In this document: positions 36,923 to 45,480 of the stretch, one piece after another
Layout: every line of letters begins with the position of its first letter
Numbering within the stretch: position 1 is the first letter of the stretch
NCBI GenBank assembly: GCA_023419315.1
Contig: JAEZYE010000058.1
Location: 1 to 64,000, forward strand
Direction of reading: 5' to 3'
DNA: 64,000 nt
DNA from: Pseudomonadota bacterium
GTDB lineage: Bacteria; Pseudomonadota; Gammaproteobacteria; Xanthomonadales; Xanthomonadaceae
Notes under the pieces: generated by a model
What the model saw: the letters and a program-made list of their open reading frames with translations, nothing else
What the model was told of the DNA's origin: nothing
The model's database searches: none
Translations under genes and position numbers: made by a program

Positions 36923-37612
36923 ATGCTGCTGCACATTCCCGACGTTCTTGGCGCAGACGAGGTCGCACGGTTCCGCGAAGCATTGCTCGCCGCCGAATGG
37001 ACGGACGGGCGCGAGACGGTCGGCATGCAGGGCGCGCGGGTAAAGCGCAACCTGCAACTTCCGGATGCCTCCGCGTTGAAGCATGAACTCGGCCAGCGCG
37101 TGCTGTCCGCGCTGGAGCGCAATCCACTGTTCTTCGCAGCGGCCTTGCCCCTGCGCATCCTGCCGCCGCGCTTCAACTGCTACCAGGGCGGCGGCGAATA
37201 CGGCTTCCACATCGACGGAGCCGTGATGCTGACGAAGGACACCGAGGGTGCGGCGATGCACGTGCGTTCGGATGTGTCGTGCACGCTGTTCCTCAGCGCA
37301 CCGGACGAATACGACGGCGGCGAGCTGATCATCAGCGACACCTACGGCGAGCATGAAGTCAAACTGCCGGCCGGTGATTTGATCCTCTATCCGTCCAGCA
37401 GCCTGCATCAGGTCCGGCCTGTGACACACGGCGCGCGCCTGGCCTCGTTCTTCTGGGTGCAGAGCATGATCCGCAGTGACACGCAGCGGCGGCTGCTGTT
37501 CGAAATGGATGCCTCGCTCGAAACATTGCGCCAGACGAATGCCGATGCGCAGGCGCTACTGCAATTGACCGGCGTGTACCACAACCTGCTGCGCGGCTGG
37601 GCCGAAACCTGA
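36923..37612 (+). CDS. piuC: Fe(II)/2-oxoglutarate-dependent PKHD-type hydroxylase PiuC
   Basis: A 229-residue dioxygenase of the PiuC/YbiX family, usually paired with iron-regulated TonB receptors. The metal triad HxD...H is visible as H96-D98 and H162, with Arg172 as the 2-oxoglutarate ligand (THGARLASFFWVQSM). Substrate is unknown; a role in handling catecholate siderophore or cargo is inferred from constant linkage with receptors. It shares the Fur-regulated transcript of the upstream receptor. Confidence 0.93.
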   Translation: MLLHIPDVLGADEVARFREALLAAEWTDGRETVGMQGARVKRNLQLPDASALKHELGQRVLSALERNPLFFAAALPLRILPPRFNCYQGGGEYGFHIDGAVMLTKDTEGAAMHVRSDVSCTLFLSAPDEYDGGELIISDTYGEHEVKLPAGDLILYPSSSLHQVRPVTHGARLASFFWVQSMIRSDTQRRLLFEMDASLETLRQTNADAQALLQLTGVYHNLLRGWAET

Positions 37613-37616
37613 CGGA

Positions 37617-37646
37617 TTGCTTTTGATAATTATTCTCACCTAGAAT
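37617..37646 (+). promoter_or_regulatory. Fur-box promoter for the small secreted protein and the second TonB receptor
   Basis: TTGCTT (37617-37622) and TAGAAT (37641-37646) are 18 bases apart. TGATAAT-T-ATTCTCA (37624-37638) in the spacer is an almost ideal Fur box. The site begins just after the piuC stop, so the second unit has its own iron-responsive start. Confidence 0.82.
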
Positions 37647-37734
37647 GTGAGCATTCGCGGCGCGCACGGCTGCCGCGCTTTCGGGGTGATGTTTGTCGAA
37701 GGCTTTCCGCCATGGCGTCTGCTTGCGCGTGCGT

Positions 37735-38151
37735 ATGTCCCAAGGCATGCGGCGGTGGACGCTCGCCTGCGTGGCAGGGCTGATCGCCGGCTGCCTGCTG
37801 CTTTCGACAGTACATTTCGGCGCGGTATCGAACTCCGACCGTCCGCATGGCTTCGGCCATTGGCAGACGAACCAGAACGCGGCGTTGCTGGATGCCGATT
37901 CGGCTCCGGACCTGCCCGAGGCCGCCTTCCACGAAGACGCTCCGGCCAAGAAGCGTCGTGCTTCGGCCTTGTCCGTTACGCGCGGGGACGAACCAGCGCC
38001 CGCGCTTCCGTTCCATGTGATGGCCAATGCGGTCGCTGCACTTCGTTACGCCCCCTCTTCGATCCCGACGCTTCCCGATGTAATCGCATCTGCGCACGTC
38101 GTGCCCGATCGAAGATTCAATCGCGGCCAGGCGCCGCCGTCGCTGTGCTGA
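37735..38151 (+). CDS. Small orphan exported protein behind a Fur box
   Basis: I do not recognise this family. The 138-residue version starts MSQGMRRWTLACVAGLIAG and has a signal peptide or anchor at about 5-30. The mature part is Pro/Ala/Asp-rich with a basic patch (AKKRRAS near 79) and ends in GQAPPSLC, with a C-terminal Cys. A Cys in the hydrophobic segment (IAGC) resembles a lipobox but lacks the usual following spacing confidence. The frame is open to a TTG at 37693. It sits between the Fur-box promoter and the second receptor, so iron-starvation expression is likely. Confidence 0.55.
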   Translation: MSQGMRRWTLACVAGLIAGCLLLSTVHFGAVSNSDRPHGFGHWQTNQNAALLDADSAPDLPEAAFHEDAPAKKRRASALSVTRGDEPAPALPFHVMANAVAALRYAPSSIPTLPDVIASAHVVPDRRFNRGQAPPSLC

Positions 38152-38313
38152 TCGGCTGACGCCTCCCGTCAGCACCCGCATTCTTCATGCCGAACCCGAT
38201 CCGTGCGCTGCACCGCGCGCGTGAGCCGCGCTCGTCCTTTTTTTTTCCCGCGCTTGCCATGACGGCCGCCATCCATGCGGTACGGCAGAGCGCAATCCAT
38301 CCAAGACCCCACC

Positions 38314-40737
38314 ATGACCCAGCACGCCTCTTCGCCCCAACTGCGCCGCAACCTGCTTTCCGCCAGCCTGCTCTGCCTGCTTCCGCTGCCGGCCTTCGCG
38401 CAGGTCGATCCTGCGACGAATGACGCCACGACGCTCGATACGCTCGTCGTCACGGCCGCCGGCTTCGAACAGAAAATTGTCGATGCGCCCGCCAGCATCA
38501 GCGTGGTGACGCGCGAAGAGCTGAGCCAGCGTCCCTACACGAGCCTGGTCGATGCGCTGCGCGATGTGGAAGGCGTGGACGTCGGCATGGAAACCACCGA
38601 CAAGAATGGCCGTGCGACGATCAGCATGCGCGGCCTGCCATCCGAGTACACGCTGGTATTGATCGACGGTCGCCGGCAGAGCAATGTCGGCCAGTTGTAT
38701 CCGAACAACTTCGGCGGCGGCCAGTTCAGCTATCTGCCGCCGCTGGACGCCATCGAACGCATCGAGGTCGTGCGCGGGCCGATGTCCACGCTGTACGGTT
38801 CCGATGCGATGGGCGGCGTCATCAACATCATCACGCGCCGCGGCCAGAAAAACTGGCAGGGCTCGCTCACGCAGGGCTTCACCGTGCAACAGGATGATCA
38901 GTTCGGTGATGCCCGCACCACGGACCTCTACGTGAGCGGTCCGCTCATCCAGGATCGCCTCGGCCTGACCGTGCGCGGCAGCTATTACGACATCGATGAG
39001 TCGTCGCCGGAGTGGGAAGCGCTGCCGCTTCCGGACGGTTCAATGTGGGAACGCACGCTGGGCTTCGGCGGGGGCGGCAAAGCGGTCGCCAATACCAACT
39101 GGAGCGGCGGCGCGCGCCTGGATTTCGCTGCGAACGCCGATCACGATCTCTGGATCGAGTACGACATTGCGAAGCAGAAGTACGACAACAGCGAAGGCCA
39201 GACCGGCACGCTCGACAGCCTCGCGAGCCTGTGGCGCAGCGGCAACGTGACCGTACCGAACCCGCTCGGCGGAACGCTGACGCGCCGCGTCGTGCAACCG
39301 CGTGTGGGCTATACCGCCTATCAACGCTACGAGCGTGAGCAGATTGCGCTGAGCCATCAGGGCCGGTTCGAATTCGGCACCTGGCAGAGCAGCCTTTCGC
39401 GCGTGACCAGCAACAATCTCGGTCGTTCGCTGCCGCTGACCCTGGAAGAGCGCGCGGACCTGCAGACCCTCTGGAATGATGTCTGCATCCGTCGCGGCCT
39501 GGCCGCGAACTGCAACATGACCAGCGGCAACCTGAGCGTGCTCAATGATGCCGAGCGCGCGCGTCTGGCGGCGTTCCTGCCGCGTCCGCTGCGCACGATG
39601 GAGCTGGAGGGTTACGTGTTCGACACGATGCTCGATATGTCGTTCGGCGCGCACAAGCTGACGCTGGGCGGGCAATACAACGACACCGACATGATCGACG
39701 GTGTGTTCGGCATGGATGGCGGTGGCTACAAGAATGACGTGAAGCAGAAGCACCGCATGTGGTCCGTGTTCGCCGAGGACAACTGGTCCTTGACCGACGC
39801 ACTGACCGCGACGCTGGGCGTTCGCTACGACGATCACAACATCTTCGGCAGCCACGTCAGTCCGCGCGCCTATCTGGTCTGGAATGCGAGCGACGCGTGG
39901 ACGATCAAGGGCGGCGTGAGCACCGGTTACAAGACGCCGCGTCCGGATCAGCTGTTTCCGGGCGTGACCGGTTTTGGTGGACAAGGCGTGTTGCCACTGG
40001 TCGGGTCGCCCAACCTGAAGCCCGAAACCAGCACGAATTACGAATTGGCGGCCTACTACGAAGGCCAGCGTTTTTCGTTCAACGCGACCGCCTTCTTCAA
40101 TCAGTTCGACGACAAGATCGCCAGTGGCGGGACGTTCCCGAACTGCGAAGTGGCGACCGGCAGCGGCTATTGCGTGGACGTGGGCCCGGGCTGGGCGGAT
40201 CTGGGCTACAGCACCTTCAGCCAGAGCGTGAACATCGACGAAGCAGAGACGCGCGGCGTCGAGCTGGCCGGCCAGGTGAAGCTGCTCGACAACCTGCAGC
40301 TGCGTGCGAATTACACCTACACCGAATCCGAACAGACCAGCGGCACCGACAAGGGCAAGCCGGTCGGCGGCTCCACCACGCCAGCCAAGCACATGGCCAA
40401 CGCTAGCCTCAACTGGCAGATCAACGATGCGGTGAGCCTGTCGTTCATCACCGAAGGACGTTACGACCGCTACCGCGACACGCTGGTGTCGACGGTCAAC
40501 GGTGCGACCACTTCGACCGTTCGCCATTACGAGGACTACACCGTGTTCCACCTGGGCGGAAGCTGGGAAGCGACCGACTGGCTGACGGTGAACGCCCGGG
40601 TCAATAATCTGTTCGACAAGGATTTCGTGTCGCAGTCCTGTCTGTTGATCAGTGACAGCGAGTACAACTGTGTCGACGACTACGCCATCAAGGAACAGCG
40701 CCGCAGCTTCTGGGTATCGATGAACCTGCGCTTCTGA
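38314..40737 (+). CDS. TonB-dependent ferric-siderophore receptor (FepA/CirA-like)
   Basis: An 807-residue outer-membrane receptor: signal peptide ending near AFAQ (residue 30), TonB box DTLVVTA at 42-48, and a plug with ISMRGLPSEYTLVLIDGRRQ and the VVRGPMSTLYGSDAMGGVINII signature, split here only for length. A barrel follows, ending in FWVSMNLRF. The plug signature and the pair of conserved Cys-loops (CIRRGLAANC, CEVATGSGYC, CLLISDSEYNC) are typical of FepA/CirA/IrgA-type receptors. Ligand is inferred as a ferric catechol or xenosiderophore. It lies downstream of a Fur box and a small orphan gene; a 7-bp hairpin at 38155-38173 lies in the gap. Confidence 0.9.
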   Translation: MTQHASSPQLRRNLLSASLLCLLPLPAFAQVDPATNDATTLDTLVVTAAGFEQKIVDAPASISVVTREELSQRPYTSLVDALRDVEGVDVGMETTDKNGRATISMRGLPSEYTLVLIDGRRQSNVGQLYPNNFGGGQFSYLPPLDAIERIEVVRGPMSTLYGSDAMGGVINIITRRGQKNWQGSLTQGFTVQQDDQFGDARTTDLYVSGPLIQDRLGLTVRGSYYDIDESSPEWEALPLPDGSMWERTLGFGGGGKAVANTNWSGGARLDFAANADHDLWIEYDIAKQKYDNSEGQTGTLDSLASLWRSGNVTVPNPLGGTLTRRVVQPRVGYTAYQRYEREQIALSHQGRFEFGTWQSSLSRVTSNNLGRSLPLTLEERADLQTLWNDVCIRRGLAANCNMTSGNLSVLNDAERARLAAFLPRPLRTMELEGYVFDTMLDMSFGAHKLTLGGQYNDTDMIDGVFGMDGGGYKNDVKQKHRMWSVFAEDNWSLTDALTATLGVRYDDHNIFGSHVSPRAYLVWNASDAWTIKGGVSTGYKTPRPDQLFPGVTGFGGQGVLPLVGSPNLKPETSTNYELAAYYEGQRFSFNATAFFNQFDDKIASGGTFPNCEVATGSGYCVDVGPGWADLGYSTFSQSVNIDEAETRGVELAGQVKLLDNLQLRANYTYTESEQTSGTDKGKPVGGSTTPAKHMANASLNWQINDAVSLSFITEGRYDRYRDTLVSTVNGATTSTVRHYEDYTVFHLGGSWEATDWLTVNARVNNLFDKDFVSQSCLLISDSEYNCVDDYAIKEQRRSFWVSMNLRF

Positions 40738-40774
40738 AGTCGAGCGTGGCCGGCCGCGTGATGCGGCCGGTCAA

Positions 40775-40803
40775 TTGAGAGCGATTCTCATCTGTGGTGT
40801 AAT
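40775..40803 (+). promoter_or_regulatory. Fur-box promoter for the PepSY/DUF2271/ApbE operon
   Basis: TTGAGA (40775-40780) and TGTAAT (40798-40803) are 17 bases apart. TGAGAGC-G-ATTCTCA (40776-40790) overlaps the -35 and fits the Fur palindrome. A GC hairpin at 40750-40770 (CCGGCCGC, loop GTGAT, GCGGCCGG) just upstream lacks a T-run. Confidence 0.75.
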
Positions 40804-40833
40804 CCCTTCCCTGCCCCGAACCGGCTTTCCCGT

Positions 40834-41478
40834 TTGAGTCCTGCGTCTTCGCCCTCCTCCGTATCCAGCCAGCAACAGCGCCGCGGCTATTGGCTGCGCA
40901 CGCTGCATCAATGGCATTGGATCAGTTCGGCGATCTGCCTGATCGGGATGATCCTGTTCTCGGCCACCGGCATCACGCTCAACCACGCCGCGCGCATCGA
41001 GGCCAAGCCGCAGGTGGTGAACCGCCAGTTGCAGCTGCCGGCACCGATGCTGTCGCGGCTGGGGGAACGCGAGGAAGGCAACGCGCCGCTGCCGGTCTCC
41101 GCCGCGGGCTGGCTGAGCGAACAGCTCGATGTCTCCATCGGTGCGCGCAATGCCGAATGGTCGCCGGAAGAAATCTACGTCTCGATGCCGCGGCCCGGCG
41201 CCGACGCGTGGCTGAGCATCGATCGGGCGACCGGCGCCGTCGAATTCGAAAGCACCGATCGCGGCTGGGTGTCCTACTTCAACGATCTGCACAAAGGCCG
41301 CAACGCGGGGCCGGCCTGGGGCTGGTTCCTCGATCTGTTCGCCGTCGCCTGCCTGGTGTTCTGCATCACCGGCCTGTTCCTCCTGCAACTGCACGCGCGC
41401 CAGCGCCGCCTGACGTGGCCGATGGTTGGCCTCGGCCTGGTGATTCCGACCGTGCTGGCGCTCCTCTTCATCCATTGA
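40834..41478 (+). CDS. PepSY-associated transmembrane protein
   Basis: A 214-residue inner-membrane protein with two PepSY-TM helices, about residues 26-48 and 172-190, plus a hydrophobic C-terminal segment at about 195-213. Between the first two is a periplasmic domain of about 125 residues. The family occurs beside ferric-siderophore reductases and flavinylated redox proteins. His residues flank the helices (TLHQWHW, NDLHKG), which could hold haem, but this is only suggestive. The start is TTG at 40834; no ATG fits before the first helix. It is the first gene of a Fur-boxed operon. Confidence 0.8.
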   Translation: MSPASSPSSVSSQQQRRGYWLRTLHQWHWISSAICLIGMILFSATGITLNHAARIEAKPQVVNRQLQLPAPMLSRLGEREEGNAPLPVSAAGWLSEQLDVSIGARNAEWSPEEIYVSMPRPGADAWLSIDRATGAVEFESTDRGWVSYFNDLHKGRNAGPAWGWFLDLFAVACLVFCITGLFLLQLHARQRRLTWPMVGLGLVIPTVLALLFIH

Positions 41479-41497
41479 TTCCGACCGAGTCCATCCG

Positions 41498-42028
41498 ATG
41501 ACCAAGACCCCTGTATCGCTGACCCTGACCTTCGCGCTCAGTGGTCTGTTGACCGTCCCGGCGCTCGCCGCCGAACTCAACGTCAACGTGGAAGTACCGA
41601 AGTTGAACGTGGCCGAGTACCACCGCCCTTACGTCGCCATCTGGCTGGAAGGCGCGGATCAGAAGGTCGCCGCGAACCTGTCGGTCTGGTACCAGTTGCG
41701 CGACACCGCCGAAGGGCATGGCACCAAGTGGCTGCCGGATCTGCGCCAGTGGTGGCGCAAGTCGGGCCGCACGCTGAAGGTTCCCGTCGATGGGGTGACC
41801 GGCCCGACGCGTCCGGTCGGCCAGCACGCACTGAAATTCACCGACAAGCAGCCGCAATTGGCGAAGCTGCCGCCCGGCGAGTACACGCTGGTGGTGGAAG
41901 CCGTGCGCGAAGTCGGCGGCCGTGAACTGGTGAAGATTCCCTTCTCCTGGCCGGCGAAAAGCCCACAGACCGGCAAGGCGCAGGGCAGCACCGAAATCGG
42001 TGCGGTCAGCATCTCCGTCAAACCCTGA
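41498..42028 (+). CDS. DUF2271 periplasmic protein with ApbE-acceptor-like motif
   Basis: A 176-residue exported protein with a signal peptide ending near ALA-AELN (residue 24). DUF2271 has no fixed biochemical role. Residues 98-104 read DGVTGPT, which fits the pattern Dxx[S/T]Gx[S/T] at which ApbE attaches FMN to Thr or Ser; Thr104 would be the acceptor. apbE lies in the same operon, 850 bases downstream. A periplasmic flavin-carrying electron shuttle is therefore inferred. It lies 19 bases after the PepSY gene. Confidence 0.82.
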   Translation: MTKTPVSLTLTFALSGLLTVPALAAELNVNVEVPKLNVAEYHRPYVAIWLEGADQKVAANLSVWYQLRDTAEGHGTKWLPDLRQWWRKSGRTLKVPVDGVTGPTRPVGQHALKFTDKQPQLAKLPPGEYTLVVEAVREVGGRELVKIPFSWPAKSPQTGKAQGSTEIGAVSISVKP

Positions 42029-42052
42029 TTCCCACGAAAGCTGGAGTGTTCC

Positions 42053-42859
42053 ATGAAGCGTTCTCTTACCCTCGCCATGGCGCTGGCTGCCGCGCTGCCG
42101 TTCACCGCCCTGGCCCACAAGGCCTGGCTGCAACCGTCGCAGACGGTCATCGCCGGTGAAAAGCCGTGGATTACCGTCGACGCCGCGGTGTCGAACGACC
42201 TGTTCTACTTCAACCATGTACCGCTGCGTACCGAAGGCCTGAAGATCACCGCGCCGGACGGCAGCCCGGATCAAGCGCAGAACCTGGCCACCGGCAAATA
42301 CCGCACGGTGTTCGACGTCGAACTGAAGCAGCAGGGCACCTATCGCATCGCCGTGGTCAACAGTGGCCTGTTCGGCAGCTGGGAAGAGAACGGCAAGCCC
42401 AAGCGCTGGCGCGGAACCCCGGCGACCTTCGCCACTGAAGTGCCGAAGGACGCGAAGAACCTGCAGATCTCGCAGTCGGTGGGCCGCATCGAAACCTTCG
42501 TGACCAATGGCTCTCCGAACGAGACCGTGTTCAAGACGACAGGCGAAGGCCTGGAACTGGTGCCGATCACCCATCCGAACGATCTGTTCGCAGGTGAAGC
42601 CGCCAAGTTCAAGATGCTGAAAGACGGCAAGCCGGCCGCCGGTCTGGAGTTCGAAGTCACCCGCGGCGGCACGCGCTATCGCAACGCCCAGGACGAGATC
42701 AAGGTGACGACCGATGCGAACGGCGAATTCAGCGTGACATGGCCGGAAGCCGGCATGTACTGGCTGGAAACGACCGCGCAGGACGACAAGACCTCGCTGC
42801 CGCAGGCCAAGCAGCGCCGCCTCAGCTACGTGGTCACGCTGGAAGTGCTGCCGCAATAA
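42053..42859 (+). CDS. DUF4198 periplasmic protein
   Basis: A 268-residue exported protein (signal peptide to ALA-HKAW, residue 21). The mature N-terminal HKAWLQPS is the start typical of DUF4198/NikM-like proteins, in which the N-terminal His can bind metal. A carboxypeptidase-regulatory-like Ig fold lies near the C-terminus (VTTDANGEFSVTWPEAGMYWLE). The family is linked to metal uptake. In this operon it may present metal or siderophore to the redox partner; that is an inference. Confidence 0.84.
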   Translation: MKRSLTLAMALAAALPFTALAHKAWLQPSQTVIAGEKPWITVDAAVSNDLFYFNHVPLRTEGLKITAPDGSPDQAQNLATGKYRTVFDVELKQQGTYRIAVVNSGLFGSWEENGKPKRWRGTPATFATEVPKDAKNLQISQSVGRIETFVTNGSPNETVFKTTGEGLELVPITHPNDLFAGEAAKFKMLKDGKPAAGLEFEVTRGGTRYRNAQDEIKVTTDANGEFSVTWPEAGMYWLETTAQDDKTSLPQAKQRRLSYVVTLEVLPQ

Positions 42860-42879
42860 GTCTTTCGCAAGACGCAGCG

Positions 42880-43854
42880 ATGAATGCGCTATCCACCCAG
42901 GGCTTGGTCGTGCACACGCTGCATGGCCAGACCATGGGCACGAACTGGTCAGTGCGTTTCTGCGCATCGACCGACGCCGATCTGCACGCATGGCATTCAC
43001 GCGTGCAGGCGGTGCTCGATCACATCGTCGCGCAGATGAGCACCTGGGAGCCGGATTCGGACATCAGCCGTTTCAATCGCGCGCCGGCCGGCCAATGGCA
43101 AAGCATGCCGGCTGAGTTCATGCGCGTGCTTGCCTGTTCTCTCGCGATCGCGCGGGACAGCGACGGTGCATTTGATCCCTCCGTCGGTTCGCTCGTCGGT
43201 GCGTGGGGATTCGGCGCGCATGCACGCGAACAGTCGATTCCCGAAGCGTCCGTGCAACAGGCTGCGCAAGCGGGCGTGGGCTGGCAACGACTGCAGGTCG
43301 ACGTGGACGCCTCGCGTGTCCTGCAGCCCGGTGGCCTGCAACTGGATTTCTCCGCGATCGCCAAAGGCTTCGGCGTCGATGCCGTGGTGGAAATGCTGCA
43401 GGCGCGCGGCGTGCTTTCGGCGCTGGTGGAAGTCGGCGGCGAATTGCGCGGGTTCGGTCGCAAGCCTGACGGTGAACGATGGCGCGTGCTGATGGAGTCC
43501 GCACCCGATGAAGAGGCCGACGCCAACCTGCCGATGCGCGTGATCGCGCTCGATGATCATGCCGTCGCTACGTCAGGCGATCGCTGGCATGCATTCGAGG
43601 CGGACGGTCAACGTTTCAGCCACACGCTGGATCCACGCAGCGGACGTCCCGTGCAGGCGGCCAGCGCCGCGGTGACGGTCGTGGCGCCCAGCGCCATGGA
43701 AGCCGATGGCTGGGCGACGGCATTGACCGTTCTGGGTGTCGAAGCTGGCCTGGCGCTTGCCGCCGAACGCGACCTCGCGGTCCGCTACGTCGTGCGCCGC
43801 GACGATGGCCTGGTCGAACATTGCAGCCCCGCATTGGGTGCATGGTTGTCATGA
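42880..43854 (+). CDS. apbE: FAD:protein FMN transferase ApbE
   Basis: ApbE transfers FMN from FAD onto a Thr or Ser of target proteins. The 324-residue protein has TMGTNWSV, DPSVGSLVGAWGFG, DFSAIAKGFGVD and SHTLDPRSGRP, all family landmarks including the Mg- and FAD-binding loops. No signal peptide or lipobox is visible, which is unusual because many ApbE proteins act outside the cytoplasm; either it works in the cytoplasm before export or the true start lies elsewhere. It shares ATGA with the flavoreductase gene. The candidate substrate is the DUF2271 protein upstream. Confidence 0.93.
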   Translation: MNALSTQGLVVHTLHGQTMGTNWSVRFCASTDADLHAWHSRVQAVLDHIVAQMSTWEPDSDISRFNRAPAGQWQSMPAEFMRVLACSLAIARDSDGAFDPSVGSLVGAWGFGAHAREQSIPEASVQQAAQAGVGWQRLQVDVDASRVLQPGGLQLDFSAIAKGFGVDAVVEMLQARGVLSALVEVGGELRGFGRKPDGERWRVLMESAPDEEADANLPMRVIALDDHAVATSGDRWHAFEADGQRFSHTLDPRSGRPVQAASAAVTVVAPSAMEADGWATALTVLGVEAGLALAAERDLAVRYVVRRDDGLVEHCSPALGAWLS

Positions 43855-45473
43855 ACGTCCCTGCGCAGCGCGTTTCCCTGGCATGGCTGGGCAATCTGGC
43901 GGTCGTGTCTACCCTGGTTGTCTGCGCGGTGTGGTTCGCGCGCCTTCACGCGGCGCCGTGGTGGATCGCGCCGCCGCGCTTCACCGATTCGGCCATCGCC
44001 GGGAGCGTAGTGCTCGCGTACCTGATGTTGCTGGGTTGGAGCCTGCGGCCACGCCGAGGTGAAGCGGAACGCGCGGTCGCGACACCATCCATCGACGGCT
44101 TCACCGTCGTGTACGCAAGCCAGACCGGCTTCGCTCAGGTGCTGGCGGAGCGTAGCCTGGAAGCGCTGCGCGCAGCCGGATTGCATGCCCATCTCCGCGC
44201 GCTGGGCACACTCGCACCGGACGATTTGCGTGACCGCATGCTGTTCGTGATCAGCACGACGGGGGAAGGCGATCCTCCCGACCCCGCGATCGCGTTCGTG
44301 CGCAACGTCATGTCGCGCTCGCCGGATCTGCGCGCGTTGCATTACGCAGTGCTCGCGCTGGGTGACAGCGAATACGAGCACTTCTGTGGATTTGGCCGCC
44401 AGTTGGACGACTGGTTGCGCCAGCACGGCGCACAACCGTTGTTCGATCGCGTCGAAGTGGACAACGCCGACGAAAGCGCGCTGCGGCACTGGCAACATCA
44501 TCTCGGTCAAATCGGTGGCACGACGGATCTGCCTGACTGGGATGCGCCGCGCTACGAGGCGTGGACGCTGATCGAACGACGGCTGCTCAATCCCGGCAGC
44601 CTGGGCGGTCCGGCATTCCACCTGGCGCTGCAACGCGCCGATGGCCCGGGCGCGGACTGGCAGGCCGGCGACATCGCCGAGATTGGTCCGCGCAATCCGC
44701 CCGACGTCATCGCGCGGTTCGCGAAGTCCTGGGGCTGGAGCCCGGCCCAGCACCTCCTGTGGGAAGGACGTTCGGTGACACTCGGCGAGCTGCTGTCCGA
44801 TCGCCACCTGCCTGCTGCGGAAAGCGTGATCGGTCAGAGTCCGGAGCAGGTCGTGCCGACGCTGCCTTTGTTGCCGCATCGCGAATACTCGATTGCCTCG
44901 ATCGCGGCGGACGGCCGGCTGGAACTGCTGGTCCGGCTGATGCATCGCTCCGACGGTCAACCGGGGCTAGGCAGCGGATGGTTGTGCTTGCACGCGGTGC
45001 CAGGCGACGCGATTGCGTTGCGCGTCCGCCGCAACGCCAATTTCCATCCGCCTGCGCCGGAAGCGCCGCTGATCCTCATCGGCAATGGCACCGGCATGGC
45101 CGGGTTGCGCGCCCATCTCAAACATCGCGCCCGAACGGGTGCGCGCGACAACTGGCTGATTTTCGGCGAGCGGCAGCGCAGCACCGATTTCTTCCATCAG
45201 GCGGAAATCGAGCGCTGGCAACGTGATGAGGTGCTGTCACGCGTGGATCTGGCGTTCTCGCGCGATCAGGCGCAGCGCTTCTACGTGCAGGACGCACTGC
45301 GACTGGCGGGCGACGAGCTTGCGGCCTGGGTCCAGCGCGGCGCCTCCATCTATGTCTGCGGCAGCCTGGAAGGCATGGCGCCAGCCGTCGATGCCGCGCT
45401 CTCCGACATCCTCGGCGAGGACACGCTCGACGCTTTGCGCGTCGGCGGGCGCTATCGCCGCGACGTCTACTGA
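43851..45473 (+). CDS. Membrane-anchored flavodoxin/FNR-type flavoreductase (sulfite-reductase-alpha-like)
   Basis: A 540-residue diflavin reductase. Two membrane helices are at about 10-28 and 44-60. An FMN flavodoxin domain follows (YASQTGFAQVLA, STTGEGDPPD, ALGDSEYEHFCGFG), then a FAD/NADPH FNR domain with REYSIAS, GNGTGMAGLR and the C-terminal RRDVY. It resembles the alpha subunit of sulfite reductase but is membrane-bound and sits with PepSY/DUF2271/ApbE, not with a sulfite reductase beta gene. It probably takes electrons from NADPH to the membrane or periplasm for iron reduction. The ATG at 43851 is coupled to apbE. Confidence 0.9.
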   Translation: MNVPAQRVSLAWLGNLAVVSTLVVCAVWFARLHAAPWWIAPPRFTDSAIAGSVVLAYLMLLGWSLRPRRGEAERAVATPSIDGFTVVYASQTGFAQVLAERSLEALRAAGLHAHLRALGTLAPDDLRDRMLFVISTTGEGDPPDPAIAFVRNVMSRSPDLRALHYAVLALGDSEYEHFCGFGRQLDDWLRQHGAQPLFDRVEVDNADESALRHWQHHLGQIGGTTDLPDWDAPRYEAWTLIERRLLNPGSLGGPAFHLALQRADGPGADWQAGDIAEIGPRNPPDVIARFAKSWGWSPAQHLLWEGRSVTLGELLSDRHLPAAESVIGQSPEQVVPTLPLLPHREYSIASIAADGRLELLVRLMHRSDGQPGLGSGWLCLHAVPGDAIALRVRRNANFHPPAPEAPLILIGNGTGMAGLRAHLKHRARTGARDNWLIFGERQRSTDFFHQAEIERWQRDEVLSRVDLAFSRDQAQRFYVQDALRLAGDELAAWVQRGASIYVCGSLEGMAPAVDAALSDILGEDTLDALRVGGRYRRDVY

Positions 45474-45480
45474 CCCCTGC

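Noticed and set aside
43851..45473. Assimilatory sulfite reductase alpha subunit (CysJ)
   Set aside because: It has membrane helices, no cysI neighbour, and lies in an iron/ApbE operon, so sulfur assimilation is unlikely.
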